A stretch of DNA of 64,000 nt from the NCBI GenBank assembly GCA_030278955.1, contig JAOANR010000005.1:5809431-5873430 (forward strand), given 5' to 3'. Position numbers and translations under genes: made by a program. Position 1 is the stretch's first letter. The number at the start of each line of letters is the position of its first letter. This stretch comes from Hygrophila difformis (lineage: Eukaryota; Streptophyta; Magnoliopsida; Lamiales; Acanthaceae). Shown here piece after piece: positions 31,948 to 43,858 of this stretch. The notes beneath the pieces were generated by a model. It was not told the DNA's origin. It saw only the letters and a list, made by a program, of their open reading frames with translations, and did no database searches.

Positions 31948-34938
31948 GCAAGGCTATGGTTTTCAGTATTTAAAATATTCAAACAGCCCATTCATATATA
32001 ATTTAAAGATAATACATCAAAGTTGCAGCGGAATTTATAAGTTGCAGCGGAAATAATGTATAAGGGCCGACATGGCCAAAACACGGGATTAAACATTCCC
32101 GTTCATGCAAGTCGTAATTAGATGCAGGGATTTAAAATAAAGATTTCCCCTAATGTTCCCATGTATGCATATGACGATGCATATTCTTCGTACTCTGTAA
32201 GAAAAAGGAGATAAATGGTTTGGGTCAGCAAAAACGCGCTGAGTAAGTTAACACATAGCATGGGTTAGGGGTTTCAAAGCCTTTAGTTAAAATTTAATAA
32301 AAACATTTCTTGTAGTAAAATGATTTGCAAGGCATAACTAAATAAATACTTAAAAATATTAGATATTTTGTTCTCCCGTTACATAACCATTTCAACAATA
32401 TTTAGTTTAGCCGGCAATCCGGCGGCCGCAGCCAATATCGATAGTAACAGTTAGCCGGTGATCCGGCGGCCTCAGCCAATTTCAAAAATATCACTTCTCA
32501 AAATATTTTTCGTTTCTTTTATAGTTCACCATTCACCAAGGCTCTTGTGACCGCAATCCTCATAATCAATATTTATAAATAACCATTCGCCAGGGCTCTT
32601 ATGTCCACTGGCCGTTCGCTTGGGCTCTTATGTCCACAAGCCGTTTGGTCGACCATTCGCTAGGGCTCTTATGTCCACTAGCCGTTCGCTTGGGCTCTTA
32701 TGTCCACAAGCCGTCTGGCCATATTGATCATATCAAACTTGGTCATAAATTCCCCAATGTTTCTAAAGAATTCTTTTACAGAAGATGTTTTTATTTGGTG
32801 TAACGGGATTTTTCAAAAATATAGCTTTATCGTAATTCCAACGTCTCGATCGTTGTTTAAAAGATTTCAAAAAAAATCGATCGATGTCACAGTTTGCGCC
32901 TTTTTGGTTTAAAAATCCATTTCTTAGGCGATTGATTTGAAATTTGTACAGTAGCTCAAAAACATCCCAACGAACAACTTTCGTGTTTTAAGTTTTTCGG
33001 AAAAACGATGGGAAGTATGTCAAAAATCAAGTTTTCTACAGAAATAGTATGCTGTCAGGATTCAGGTTTGACAACGTTAAAAGATTTGACTTTTTGACAT
33101 ATCAAATTGACTTCAAAAATTCTGAAATTTTACAGGCATATACTAGACATGATTATATGCAACTTTCGTTTAGAACTCAAAGATTGGTTCGGGCTAGAAA
33201 TGATAGGAATAAGCTCATCAAGATCGGTTATGAAATCTGTCATCCTTTGACAATTCTTAAAAACGCAGAATATGTTCGATACGATTTGGGGTATCAAAAC
33301 TTGATGAAAATCTTTGAAATTTTTACACAATATAGCTTATGATCTTTGGATCAAAATCTTAGTTTAGAGTTTTCAGGTTTGAACACTCGAAGTAAGAGTT
33401 TTGCTCGTCGAGTTTGATTAAGAAATCTATCAAGGTTCTTGATTTCGGTACTAACGCAGATTGGATCGGCTCGAGTTTGGAGGCTCAAATCTCAACGAAA
33501 AATTCTAAAAACTTGCAGAAATGTTCTAAACTCATAGATCTACAATTCTTATGTTCAACTCCAATCCTAGATCGGTCTAGATCTAAGGTAAAAATGGCTA
33601 ACAAGATTGAGAGTGAAATCTGCCAAAGTTCAAAAATCCAGATTTCATGATCTTCGGTTTTGGGTCGGTTTCAGGTTTCAAAACCTCATGAAAAATTATG
33701 AAATTTTTACAGAAGCTAAATCAAAGTCTTAGGAACACTTTTCATGTTTTGAGTTTTGTTGTTTGAGCAGCTTTAGAGGTTCGAAAAATTCATACAAAAA
33801 CGCTGCGTTGAGGGTTTCTCTTGTTGACAGATTTTTATTAATTTTCTTGAGTTGAATCTCTATGTTTGGTTGCATTTTAAGTCACCCAAAACCATAGTAA
33901 GGTTAACTTACAGTGGGGATGATGTTTAGGAAATCACGGGGTCGTCCGGAATCCACGGGATGTCACGAACGAATCTCTTCCACCCGATTTATTCTTCCCT
34001 TGGCTCCGATTGGTGTTTGAATACGAAGATTCGTAAGTTAGGATGATGTTTATGATCTTAAAACCATATGGAAACTTGAATAACATCTTACCAACAATCC
34101 AAAGCCTGAAATCCTTGATCTACACACTTCCTTGGTTGGATTTGGTTGCCGGAAACTCGTCGGAAAGTCGCCGGAAGAGTGTTTGGCTTTTGGGAGAGTT
34201 TTTGGAGAGTTTGGGGTGAATGATTGATGAAATGGCTGACAAATGGGGATAGGATTGATTACATAACGTCCAAAAAGATGCTACACCCGTGATAGATCGA
34301 GATTCCTCACTTGGGCCCCGAAAATTGGCGAGAAAGTCGCCAAAACGCGACAAACGCTGATGCTGTCATGGCGGCGCGGGGTTGGGGCGGTTTTCCCACA
34401 AAAAGCGCGCCAGGTGCGCGCCAAACACGCCTGGACTTCGGTCCGGGCGGGGTCGTGCGATCCGTCGTGCTTTTCCTCCTCTCTTTCGGACTTCTGTCCT
34501 CCTACGTTTTCGGGCTCGATTTTTCGGGTCATTCTCGGGTCATAAATTCTTATCTTAAATTTATCTCGACTCAAATGAATCTCATGTTTGAGATCTTAAG
34601 TCCGTCGGTCTCGGTTTCGTCGACTTCCAATTCGTCGTCTTTTGATTCCCGTGCAATAACTTGTATCATTAAATTTCTTTCGACTTCACGGGTTCTTGGA
34701 ATTAAAATTCTTTTCCTTCATGAACTTAACTCCAATTATTTTTACTCAATTTATGGAATGTCTTCGGGTTTCCTTTCCCTCTTTTATTCCATTTTGAATT
34801 TAAATCTATCGGCGTTTCATTTCCGAGCAATAATTTATTGTGATAAATTATTTTCTTCTTCTCGGAAATATTTCGACATTGATCGGAATAAATTTTATTT
34901 CTTTGGGCGTTGATAAAAATCTGGGGTATTACATATAG

Positions 34939-35667
34939 CTAGATATTAATCCATTTTTTTACATTTTAAATTTTTTGTTAACATATTGTTAGTTTTAAAA
35001 ATGATTTTAAAAGATGGTTGAGAACTTTGTTCAACTGGCCAAATCTATATATAATTTTCAACCGGGATTCTTGCCAACCTAGCCCTCTACTCATACCCTT
35101 TATCCCTTTGTAATGTGTGTATCATGAGCTTTCACCATCCATTTCTCCAACTTGACCGCAAAAATAAGAAAAATAGTAGTAAAAAATAAAAAATTAAATT
35201 TTAAATTAATTTATTAGATATAATAAGGGGGTCTAATTAAATTTCTTTTATTAGATCAGGACCTCCGAAAATGATTAGACACCGTACCCAATAATATTAT
35301 TATTGTAGTAACCATTATACAAGGTCAAAACTTTTGCAATGGGTCTAATTGTCCTTATTGGGTATATCATCATATATGAGATATGAATTTTATATCATAC
35401 ACTGGCAGTATATTTTATTGAAATGGTACGAAAGATCCATCCAAAAGAGATATATAAAATTGGTAATTAAATTTGAACAGTTCAATACATTTTTTTTTTT
35501 AAAATAATACCTGAACAGTTCAATACATTTGGATACCACTAGATTTTTAATTCATTGAGTTTTTGGTGATTGGTGAGATATTAGATGATAATTGATTAAA
35601 AAAAAAGGAAAGAAATACAGCTAGATTTTATAGGTAACCTTCACAACTAATGAATTTTTTATTTATA
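34939..35667. other. AT-rich interval, nothing recognised
   Basis: Flanks solo LTR D on the right. I see no open frame, RNA gene or transposon end that I can support. Confidence 0.4.
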
Positions 35668-35669
35668 TA

Positions 35670-36463
35670 CTCCCTCCGTTTTTTTATAATGTTACCCTTT
35701 GCATAGTTGATACTATTCATTAAGTGACTTTGATTCAATTTTTTAGCAAAGTTATATAAGATAAAACATTATCAATTGAGATATTGTTGGATTCGTCTAA
35801 TGGCGTAGTTTTATACTATCAAATTTTTATAATTTTACTTGGGAAAAAATGCCAAAATGGTGCCGTAACTTTGCCAATTTTCCAATTTGGTGCCATAAGT
35901 TTGAAGTTTTCTAATTTGGTGCCGTAACTTTGCTAATGTTTTCCAAAATGGTCCCATCAGGCCTTAATAACTCATATTTGCTAGCGTGACACGTGATTAG
36001 TGTAAATAATTAATTTAAGTATACCATGTAGGTATCACGTAGGCATAGATTGATTTTGACCTACACATTTGGACACTTTCTAACCCTATTTCTAATTTAA
36101 TGGTCCCCTTCCAACTCTGCAAGTACGCATAAAATGTGTTTGAAAGTATCCATATGTGTGGGTTAAACTCAGTCAATGCCTAAGTGACACCTACATGATA
36201 TAATTAAATAATTATTTACACTAATCTCATGCCACATAAGCAAATGTGGGTGATTAAGGCATGATGGGACCATTTTGGAGAACATTAGCAAAATTATGGC
36301 ACCAAATTAGAAAACTCCAAAATTATGGCACCAAATTAGAAATTGACAAAGTTACGGCACTATTTTGGCATTTTTTCCATTTTACTTGTATATAATTTGA
36401 GTTATTAATATATTGGATTGCATGCAACGTAGAAGTGGACAAGTTAAAAAAGAACGGAGGGAG
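35670..36463. mobile_element. Stowaway MITE split by a MULE
   Basis: CTCCCTCCGTTTTTTTATAA on the left and, in reverse complement, CTCCCTCCGTTCTTTTTTAA on the right, bounded by TA target duplications (35668-35669, 36464-36465). Without the nested MULE and its duplication it is about 247 bp, the usual size of Stowaway elements, which Tc1/mariner transposase mobilises. It is closely like the element at 38992-39248. Confidence 0.88.
35842..36378. mobile_element. Foldback MULE (non-autonomous Mutator-like element)
   Basis: 537 bp, flanked by a 10-bp direct repeat ATTTTACTTG (35832-35841 and 36379-36388) and ending GGAAAAAATGCCAAAAT on both sides. The inverted arms are very long: 35842 to about 36088 pairs with about 36135-36378, leaving only a short loop. 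Target duplication length and G-rich ends fit Mutator-like elements. It encodes nothing. A transcript would fold into a hairpin of about 240 bp. Confidence 0.85.
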
Positions 36464-36465
36464 TA

Positions 36466-36666
36466 GTACATTTCTATGGGTGTATAAATGTATTATATAT
36501 TCAGAGAAAATGATTATGACCAATAATAAAGAGAGTTGATTTTTCATAGGACTAACCGTAATCTTTATATATTGAATATGATGAAAATAAATATTTTTGT
36601 AATAAATGCATTCTCTATTAAAAAAAAAACTAATCAGTTCAACAAAAAAATTGCAACAATATCATT
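36466..36666. other. AT-rich interval, nothing recognised
   Basis: About 200 bp between the Stowaway element and the hAT-like MITE. No feature that I can support. Confidence 0.4.
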
Positions 36667-36916
36667 GGCCCGGTTTGGCAAAACAACTAAATACAATCAA
36701 CTAATTTGTCTCACAATATAAGATAAAATAGCTTATTTAAAAAGACAAAAACAGTGTTCAATCAGCTCTTTCTAAAAACCGCTGCAAATAGCAACATTTT
36801 GGATTTTAGCTTATTCCAGGCAAATACTTAGACTCAAAATTGTCAAACAGGTAATTTTAACTAATTATTACTCACAGATGCAGTAAACAGCTAACAACTA
36901 ATTCCCAAACAGGGCC
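36667..36916. mobile_element. hAT-like MITE candidate
   Basis: The left end is GGCCCGGTTTGGC. The right end, in reverse complement, is GGCCCTGTTTGGGAAT. About 250 bp with no coding sequence. The termini are those of many plant hAT miniature elements. The flanking 8-mers (ATATCATT and ATTATCAC) match only with an indel, so the target duplication is decayed or the call is wrong. Confidence 0.55.
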
Positions 36917-37256
36917 ATTATCACATAAATATATACTGTATACCCACTGTAATAAGATGGGGCTGACACGTTTTCTTGCTCAAAAATAGTTCTCCATCTA
37001 GTTGTACTAAAAGAGATTGTGTGTCGGTTGCTGCACATGCAGACAACATATATATGATATGAGAGTTGTATTATTGTATAATGGAAAAATATGTGATGAT
37101 GAAGATGTTTTGTGCGATACGAGATATATGTTTTTTGTGATTTATGCACATGCATACTTTTAAAGGAATTGCATTGTAATTGGATTATAGGTGTACTTCG
37201 CATTGTATAATGTTTCTATGCTGGTATTTACACGTAACCTCTGACATTTGGATTAG
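36917..37256. other. Interval with no recognised gene
   Basis: Moderately AT-rich, with no transposon termini or conserved frame visible. Confidence 0.4.
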
Positions 37257-37273
37257 CATTTATGTGTGTTTTT

Positions 37274-37515
37274 TTTTTTTTTTTTGAGAAAAATGATGTT
37301 CCATTGATCACCAAAACAAACTCCTTGTTACAGATGTCCCGAAATCAACTTACAAAGCCAAACTAAACAATGAGTGCTAGGGTACATAACTATCTACCGT
37401 TTGAAACACACAGAGTAAAACCAAAATTGCACTCATGCCTTCACTAAACACAAATGCACTCATCTAACCTTCGAAATCAACACACAGAAAAATATTCAAA
37501 CAGTACTATTGAAAC
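37274..37515 (-). mobile_element. 5'-truncated L1 LINE 3' tail
   Basis: Minus-strand insertion of 242 bp ending in an A-tail (plus-strand T-run at 37269-37285) with a 17-bp target duplication CATTTATGTGTGTTTTT (37257-37273 and 37516-37532). Before the tail the minus strand reads GGTGATCAATGGAACATCAT, a typical plant L1 3' untranslated end. No ORF2 sequence remains. This is the common outcome of incomplete target-primed reverse transcription. Its relation to the LINE at 45091 cannot be tested here because that LINE lacks its own 3' end. Confidence 0.82.
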
Positions 37516-37532
37516 CATTTATGTGTGTTTTT

Positions 37533-38116
37533 AAAATAAAATTAGTTGACAATTAGATATTTGCTACATTAAAATTTATATTGAAAAGGAAAGGAAAAAT
37601 GAATCATGGATAATATATACTGTATTTATTTATATCATAATTGTAACTTGTACCCCAAGGCAAAACCTCAACAACTATTGTCCTTATCTGTATGTTGTTA
37701 TATATACATATCAAGCAAACATATCTGGTTGTCCAAATCTTACAACTTTAACTTTACGATAATACTCAAATGGCAATTAAGATACTATGCAGAATTCTAA
37801 AAATCTATATGTGCAACATGATCCCTACTATTGTAAAAATGATGAAAGACTTGAATTGTTTGTATTATTTAAAATCCTCCTAAATATGGTATTAAATCAT
37901 ATCCCTAAAATTATGCTTGTATAACTGCCCATTCTCTATGTAAAGATATCAAATCCTAAATATGATTGTATAATCCCTAAATTAAATCCCTGAATCTGGA
38001 ACCAGTAATATTTATATAATTTTTTTTAAAAAAAAAGAAAAAAACCGCACACATCTGCACACATTGATATTTGGCAAAATCTGCAAAAACTTGCACAACC
38101 CTTTCTCGGTGTGAAG
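37533..38116. other. Interval upstream of FAR1-like pseudogene
   Basis: AT-rich, with an A-run near 38020-38043. It may contain a promoter for the following frame, but I see no clear TATA box or other signal. Confidence 0.35.
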
Positions 38117-38905
38117 ATGGCAGACAGCGGAGTCTCCATTCCGAAACTCATTGATTTAAATATATTGCCTGTCATTGAATGTGGTTGGGATGATAGTGTA
38201 ACAGATACTTCGGTGTCACAAAGGAGAGATGGCTCTATTCAAGAGCCGGCGCAAATGATGCCGGAGAACTCCACTCCATCAACAGGATTGGGAATTCCTA
38301 TCAACCCCGTTTTCAAAGGTATGGACTTGAGTTTCAATATACAATAACACGATTTGAAATATCCCTATGGTTCCTCAATAACAGTTTCTGGAATTTAATT
38401 TTATTTGCAATTATGTGAAAATGGCTGAAGAGATGTTTTGTTATTTTAAACTCGTGTTCGCAGATATAAAAAAATTTGAATATGTGAAATTCAAAACTGT
38501 TTACGAGGCACATCAGGCATACCGCAATTTTGCACATATACGAGGGTTTTCTGTCCGAATACGTTACGAAAAAACTGTGGGGAATGACAAAACACTTATT
38601 AGATACATGGAGTATTGTTGTAACAAACAAGAGTTTCGTTAAAATAGCAAATTGAACCCCCTGAATCAAGACCCAGACAATCCAGCCTTCCAGGGTGAGT
38701 CAAGGAGCGACGTGAGGATGTTGCACAAAACTAGGGTCGGATGCAAAGCGATGATCCCTTTCAGGTATGGATCTTGCATAATCCTTATTGAATTATGCTT
38801 TGCTGTCAGGGTATGATGTTCATGCCATAAATAATGATGTCTTAGAAATTAAAAGTGACAGCAACGGATTAGTGTTGGTAAAATTTATTGGGTAGAACGA
38901 AGTAG
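38117..38905 (+). pseudogene. FAR1-type DNA-binding domain gene fragment
   Basis: Exon 1 (38117-38318) starts MADSGVSIPKLIDLN and ends phase 1 at a GT. A 145-bp intron (38319-38463) ends in CAG. Exon 2 reads FKTVYEAHQAYRNFAHIRGF then SVRIRYEK, YCCNKQEFR, an in-frame TAA, and HKTRVGCKAMIPFR, with a donor-like CAG/GTATGG at about 38764. A further piece (about 38846-38905) reads SDSNGLVLVKFIG followed by a stop where the HNH ligands should be. This is the order of the FAR1/FHY3 WRKY-GCM1-type zinc finger, found in light-signalling factors and in the MULE transposases they derive from. The stop, lost HNH and absent transposase core make it a remnant, host-derived or MULE-derived. Confidence 0.7.
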
Positions 38906-38991
38906 GGGTATTTTCTTTTATTTGTTAAATAAAGTAATGAAAAATTAGATTTTGCATTAGAAAAAAATTCTTTTTATGATTAGTTTTATAC

Positions 38992-39248
38992 TCCCTCCGT
39001 TTCCGTGAAAGTGCAACATTCACCCAATGCACGCAGTCCAATGCATATTTTAAATCATTAATAACTTAAGTTCGGTATAAGTAAAAATTTAAAAGTTTGA
39101 TATTTAAAAACTACATGATGAGACGAATCCAACAAGATCTCATTTGACTATGTTTTTTCAAGTATAACTATGATAAAAATTAAAGTCAAAGTCGAACAAT
39201 AAATAGTAACAAATAGTGCTTGTTGCACTATAAAAAAAACGGAGGTAG
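38992..39248. mobile_element. Stowaway MITE
   Basis: 257 bp bounded by TA (38990-38991 and 39249-39250). The left end is CTCCCTCCGTTTCCGTGAAA; the right end, in reverse complement, is CTACCTCCGTTTTTTTTATA. Interior resembles the one at 35670 (for example the GACGAATCCAACA phrase against GGATTCGTCTAATGG). Noncoding. Confidence 0.88.
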
Positions 39249-39250
39249 TA

Positions 39251-39905
39251 TTATGCCCACATGTTTTATCTTGAATTAATGCTATGATGGAATGCATCTG
39301 TAATCAATAGGTTTTAGACTGTAGGGATAAGTAAAATTTTCATTTTAATATAAAATAATTATTTCGGTTGATTATATGTTTGCCATTAGGTGTTTTGCGT
39401 GATTTTGCATTTTATTTTCATTAGGTATTTAATCGGATGTCTGACCATCACAACATGACCATCAAAATAGCACGTTTAGCGCAATCACCTAAACCATCAC
39501 TTATATATATGTCCACTGCACAATCCCTATATGTATAATTAATAAAAATCAATAATAAGTGCGATTAAATAAATCTACAATAGTGCCACCTGATCTGTTG
39601 CATTTATGTAATTAAAGCCATCATTTATAGTTGTACATACATCATGCGGTAAGCATGAACAGACAACCAATATAAGAAAGTTTAAAAACGTGATTTGTAT
39701 ATGCTCCAGTTACAAATTAACAAAATACATAGTAAGCAGCAGCATAAATCAATTTAAAATAATAAAATAACAAAATATGCATCGCCTTTTAGATAAACCA
39801 TTGTAAACTGAAAATTTATTTTAAGAACATCATTGAGTAAGCATAAATGCATGCATGCATGACAAATTAATTGCAAAAACATGATTAATGAATGTTCCAC
39901 TTACA
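39251..39905. other. Interval with no recognised gene
   Basis: AT-rich, with a CATG repeat at about 39849-39860. It may include the downstream exons of the minus-strand gene remnant that follows, but none is convincing. Confidence 0.35.
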
Positions 39906-41640
39906 AATTTGGCATTCAAACATGCAGTCCATAGATTGGAAAATACGCTGCTGCTCAAACTCCCCCTCCATCTCTCCACCACTTCTATATCTTTTGCATC
40001 TCTATCTTTCCTAGGCTTATATTGACCACCAACCTCAGCACTAGCAAATGTCTGATAAGGCATGTATGATTTAATATCACCAAAATATGATCAGAACATG
40101 CAACTATCACATGAATGTGCAACTATGACATGAATGATTGTAACGCACAACAGGGTTAAAAAAAGCACTGGCTTACCGACAACAATGTAGAGATGAAGAC
40201 TGCATCAGCCGACTGGGCATTCACATTAATGCGCTCGAATGTGGAGCGATTTAGAACCTGGCAATATGCATCGACAAAGACGCTGCAAACAACACTATTT
40301 GGGGCGTTTTGCTCACAGTCCCGTTTGTACAGTGATATAGTACCATCATCAAATACTATAGCACCTATAAAAAATTAATGACTACAACCATAAAGGGACG
40401 TCCACAGAAGGGAAATCACACCACATTAGAAAGAGAAAATTACCAAAACACGAGCTAAAATACCTAGCTCATTTGGGGAGGACGATACGCGCGTAAAGAC
40501 CCAATTGACAATCTCCCTCTGCTCTTCATCAATGTAACACCATTTATGTAGCATTCTAGTGCTGTCATATGAAGGGGACAACACTGCCTTTGATAACGTG
40601 CGGGTCTTTTCATTTTAACGGATGCAGATTTTGGAGGAGGTTCGAGAAAATCATCATCGGATTCAACCTCGTCGAACTAATTAAAAAAACATCAAAATAA
40701 TTACAAATCGACTAAATAAAGCTGTTGAAAATTCAACAAATGCAAGGATATTAGTCATAAATGGGGCGGACAATCCTGGGACGAAAAAATATTGAAAGTA
40801 GGCTGCGATCCTTGAGCCAAAATTGGGGTTACAGGTGCGGAATAAATTGTTTGAAGCTTAAGTGGCAAGCCACTGTGCTGCCTCTTCTTAATGTTTCCTG
40901 GTGGCTCAATAACGGTTTTGGATTCTTTTTTAGCCCTCTTGATCCCACTCCCATCCACCACATCCTCCAATATAACATCAGTGCCAACAAGAACCATAAC
41001 ACCATCACCGCTAATGCCCTTGGCCGCAGTCTCGGAATCGACACCAATAGCCTGCTCGACCCCCTCCCCCAATCCATCACCTAACTCATTTTCTACAAAA
41101 TATGTCCACAACTCAACCTCAACCGCTTTGTACTATATCTTACACGCTGCCACCTCTGCATTCAATTGTTCCTATTTCCTTCCCAGAAACACATGCCTCT
41201 CAGTCAGCCACTCCTTCATATCTTTGGTATCTTGATATGGACCCTATTGGAAAAAGAAAGTATAAATATTTATATATATAATTTCGATACACATTGGGTG
41301 AAAAAATAAAATCATATACCACTCATCACCTGCTCGCGGTTACCATTTGTATCATGATGTAGCCCATCCATCCGGTGAACACCAATGCTCCCTGGTAGAT
41401 CATACTTCTGAAACATTGATGTTGTATAAAACTTATTATTCGTAAATAACATCACACAAAATGTGGAGCACTGTAAGAACAACAAGTTGAAACTCACCTG
41501 CTTGTCGAATTCACACTGAACTCTCTGGCTTGTCCTCAATGGGCCTCCTGCACCATCCTCAGCAATGTCATCCTGGATATAAATGTTGAATTGGTTACAA
41601 TGTATACCACGTACAGAACCATCCACCAATCGGACACATT
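39906..41640 (-). pseudogene. Degenerate multi-exon gene, possibly Ulp1-protease-like
   Basis: Several minus-strand exon-like blocks have splice-like borders: DDIAEDGAGGPLRTSQRVQC (ends near 41515 before GTGAGT); KYDLPGSIGVHRMDGLHHDT (about 41410-41330); a block from 41235 to 40755 starting GPYQDTKDMKEWLTERHVFL with two in-frame stops; DEEQREIVNWVFTRVSSSPN (to about 40465); a block at 40368-40178 containing AIVFDDGTISLYKRDCEQNA and VFVDAYCQVLN, ending at GTAAGC; and a block ending NLWTACLNAKF before GTAAGT (39907). The DEEQREIV and VFVDAYCQVLN segments resemble the region before the catalytic part of plant Ulp1-like peptidases, which some MULEs carry. The catalytic His-Asp-Cys part is not visible. 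The family call is tentative; that it was once a spliced gene is more secure. Confidence 0.45.
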
Positions 41641-42184
41641 GCCCATCATTTTATCCAACATGTGCATCACTTTAAGGAGCGTATGCATCATATAAACCAT
41701 AGCCGGCAACATCTTTTACGTTTTAATTAAATCTAAAATGTTATATATGAAGACCGAATGCTGTGGTAGGAAATCAGGAGGTAACTTTACAATATTATTT
41801 AATTACAAGTAGTCAAACACAAAACAAATATATTTTAAAAACACTATAATGCCATTACAAATCCTGTGTGAAGGACACAATTAAGACAAATTAGACACGA
41901 TTAAAATATGATCATCAATAGTAAACTATTACCTCTGAAAACTAACAACAATAGTAGGAGCAGGAAAATTTAATTTAAAGACCAAAAAATATTAATACAA
42001 TCAAAGCGAAAAAGAAAAATCATTTATGTTTCCACTTCGGAATCAAATATTCAGGACATGTCATTTAAATTGGGAATATCAATTCTCTATATACAAACAT
42101 CATATACACCCTGGCCAACATCTTTTAAGTTTAAATTCAATCTAAAAATGTTATACGTTGATACCTTGCACAGAGTGCGGTATT
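41641..42184. other. AT-rich interval with a 60-bp repeated phrase
   Basis: Two similar segments (about 41700-41760 and about 42112-42165) share AACATCTTTTA then TTTAAATT and AATCTAAAA-TGTTATA. They lie about 410 bp apart in direct orientation. No gene. Confidence 0.5.
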
Positions 42185-43461
42185 TCCTTGTGATTAAGTG
42201 ATAAGTTAAAGGCTTAATTTATGAAAAATATGGAATTAATTGCTAAAAACAATGATTTTGTGTGAAAATGATTAATTGTGATCTCATTCATGACTTTATG
42301 CATTTTAATGAATTTTGTGGTGAGATTGCATGATTTTAGGTGTTTTTAGCAAGACAAAGGAAAAAGGACCAAAAAGAAGTCAATTGGAGCTCAAAAACTC
42401 GGAAAACAGAAGACGGAAGGAGGATCGCACAACGAATCGACCGCGCAACCGAGTGCACGAAGGAGGACCGCCGCGCGCTAGGCGCGCGGTCTGGGAGGAA
42501 CCGCGGCACGACCGCGCGGTTCCCGAAGTGGCCCAAATCTTGGGCTGATTTTTTTGATGCTCTCGTGTATCTCCTGAAGGATTCATATCTTCAGCTATCC
42601 AGCCTATAAATAAAACGTCTCCAAGCCAGTTCAGGGTTCTGAATCATTAATTAATCTCAGAAAAATTCCATATCTTTTCATAATTCATCTGGGAGACGAG
42701 AAGAGCAAGTTGAAGGCAATCCAGTGGAGATCTACACAGGACGTTCTTCACCATTACTGTCGCAGAATATGTTTTCTTTTATTATTCTTTTGTGTTTTTG
42801 TGACATTATGCTAGGCTAATCCCATCGTTTGGGGAAACCTAGATCTTGACATTGTTGATTCTTGCTTTTGTTTTATGAATTTCGTTAATTATATGTTAAT
42901 TTGTTTAATTCTTATGGATGTTTGGTGAGACCGACAGGATATCTGAACTAGGGCTTTATATTGTTTAAGTGGTTGAAAAATACTTAAACAAAAAAATAAT
43001 TGAACAAATTAATTCTAATGATTGGTAACTTGAAAAAGAGCCAAAATTGTTAGAACCAAACTTAGGATAATCACTAGCCGGGGGAATTGCATGTCATTAA
43101 AACCGAGAGGTTTCTAAATTGTGATAATTCTAAGTAGGCATATTAATTAATTAAAAATTGGATTTTTATATGCAATTGCAAAATTTGTCAACAATTGAAA
43201 GATCTAGGGATCCCCATCATCATCTAGTGCATGAACCAATTATTTCTCTCTTGTTTATTAATTGGAACTTTTTATTATTTAATTTTAATTGCAAGTTTAG
43301 GAATTTAGATAACCCAACTCTATTCGCAATTTAATTTTCGTCGCTACTTTAATTTAATAAATTCTAGCAATTCATTGTTCCCTGTGGATTCGACCCGGTT
43401 TAACCGGATTATTACTTGGACCGTACACTGCAGATTGTGTTGGAAAATATTCCACACACCA
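42185..43461 (+). repeat. 5' LTR of Athila element F
   Basis: Ends TTCCACACACCA seven bases before the primer site. The left boundary is inferred from composition and position, not from a matched TG terminus. Inside is a GC-rich block (about 42420-42535) containing CGCGCGCTAGGCGCGCGG in otherwise AT-rich DNA. Confidence 0.65.
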
Positions 43462-43468
43462 AGTTTTT

Positions 43469-43486
43469 TGGCGCCGTTGCCGGGGA
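43469..43486 (+). other. Primer binding site of Athila element F
   Basis: TGGCGCCGTTGCCGGGGA, the characteristic Athila primer site complementary to the 3' end of tRNA-Asp. It distinguishes F from A-E, which use initiator tRNA-Met. Confidence 0.95.
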
Positions 43487-43603
43487 ACAGTGGTTTTTGT
43501 TATAGTTTATTGAATTTTTGTGGTTTCTTCCTTATTTCTTCTTTATTTTTATTTTTATTTTTATTCACTCCCTGATTTTCTGTTGTTTCAGGCTCTAGTT
43601 TAT

Positions 43604-43858
43604 ATGCCCAGAAGAGCTCCGCCAGAATTTGAGTTTGATCCAGAAATTTCTAGGACTGAACGTAGAATTAGGGCGAGGAGAAAATTAGTGTTCACCATGA
43701 ACGGGGGTGATAATGAGCGTGAGCGACAGGAACCGAGGGGAGCGGATATACCCAATCTTCAGGAAGGTGTTGGTGAGAACGCTCCCCGACCAGCACCTTT
43801 GACTCTCAAGCAGCAGATGCAACCAGCCGGGCAGATTATAAATGATCCAATGGTGAGG
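43604..43858 (+). pseudogene. gag: Athila Gag N-terminal fragment
   Basis: Starts MPRRAPPEFEFDPEISRTER at 43604 and reads through about 85 residues to NDPMVR, where element E is inserted. The following gag sequence across E (LGQILDSQSQT) is the C-terminal part of Athila Gag in a different frame. The capsid region of several hundred residues was therefore deleted before E arrived. Lysine/arginine-rich (RRIRARRK) as expected near the Athila Gag start. Confidence 0.75.

Larger units (their letters stand above)
23768..34933 (-). mobile_element. Solo LTR D, split by element C
   Basis: A single LTR of the A/B/C family in minus orientation: 23768-23862 plus 31953-34933, about 3076 bp in all. It begins TGTAACACCCCGG, ends GGGGTATTACA and is flanked by target duplication TATAG (23763-23767 and 34934-34938). 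There is no internal region and no partner LTR, the outcome expected of unequal recombination between two LTRs. Element C inserted later, duplicating GCAAG. The right part holds the repeat modules and a short GC-rich block (about 34366-34450). Confidence 0.92.

Noticed and set aside
34939..35667. Possible MITE around the repeated GGGTCTAATT phrases
   Set aside because: No inverted termini or target duplication could be found.
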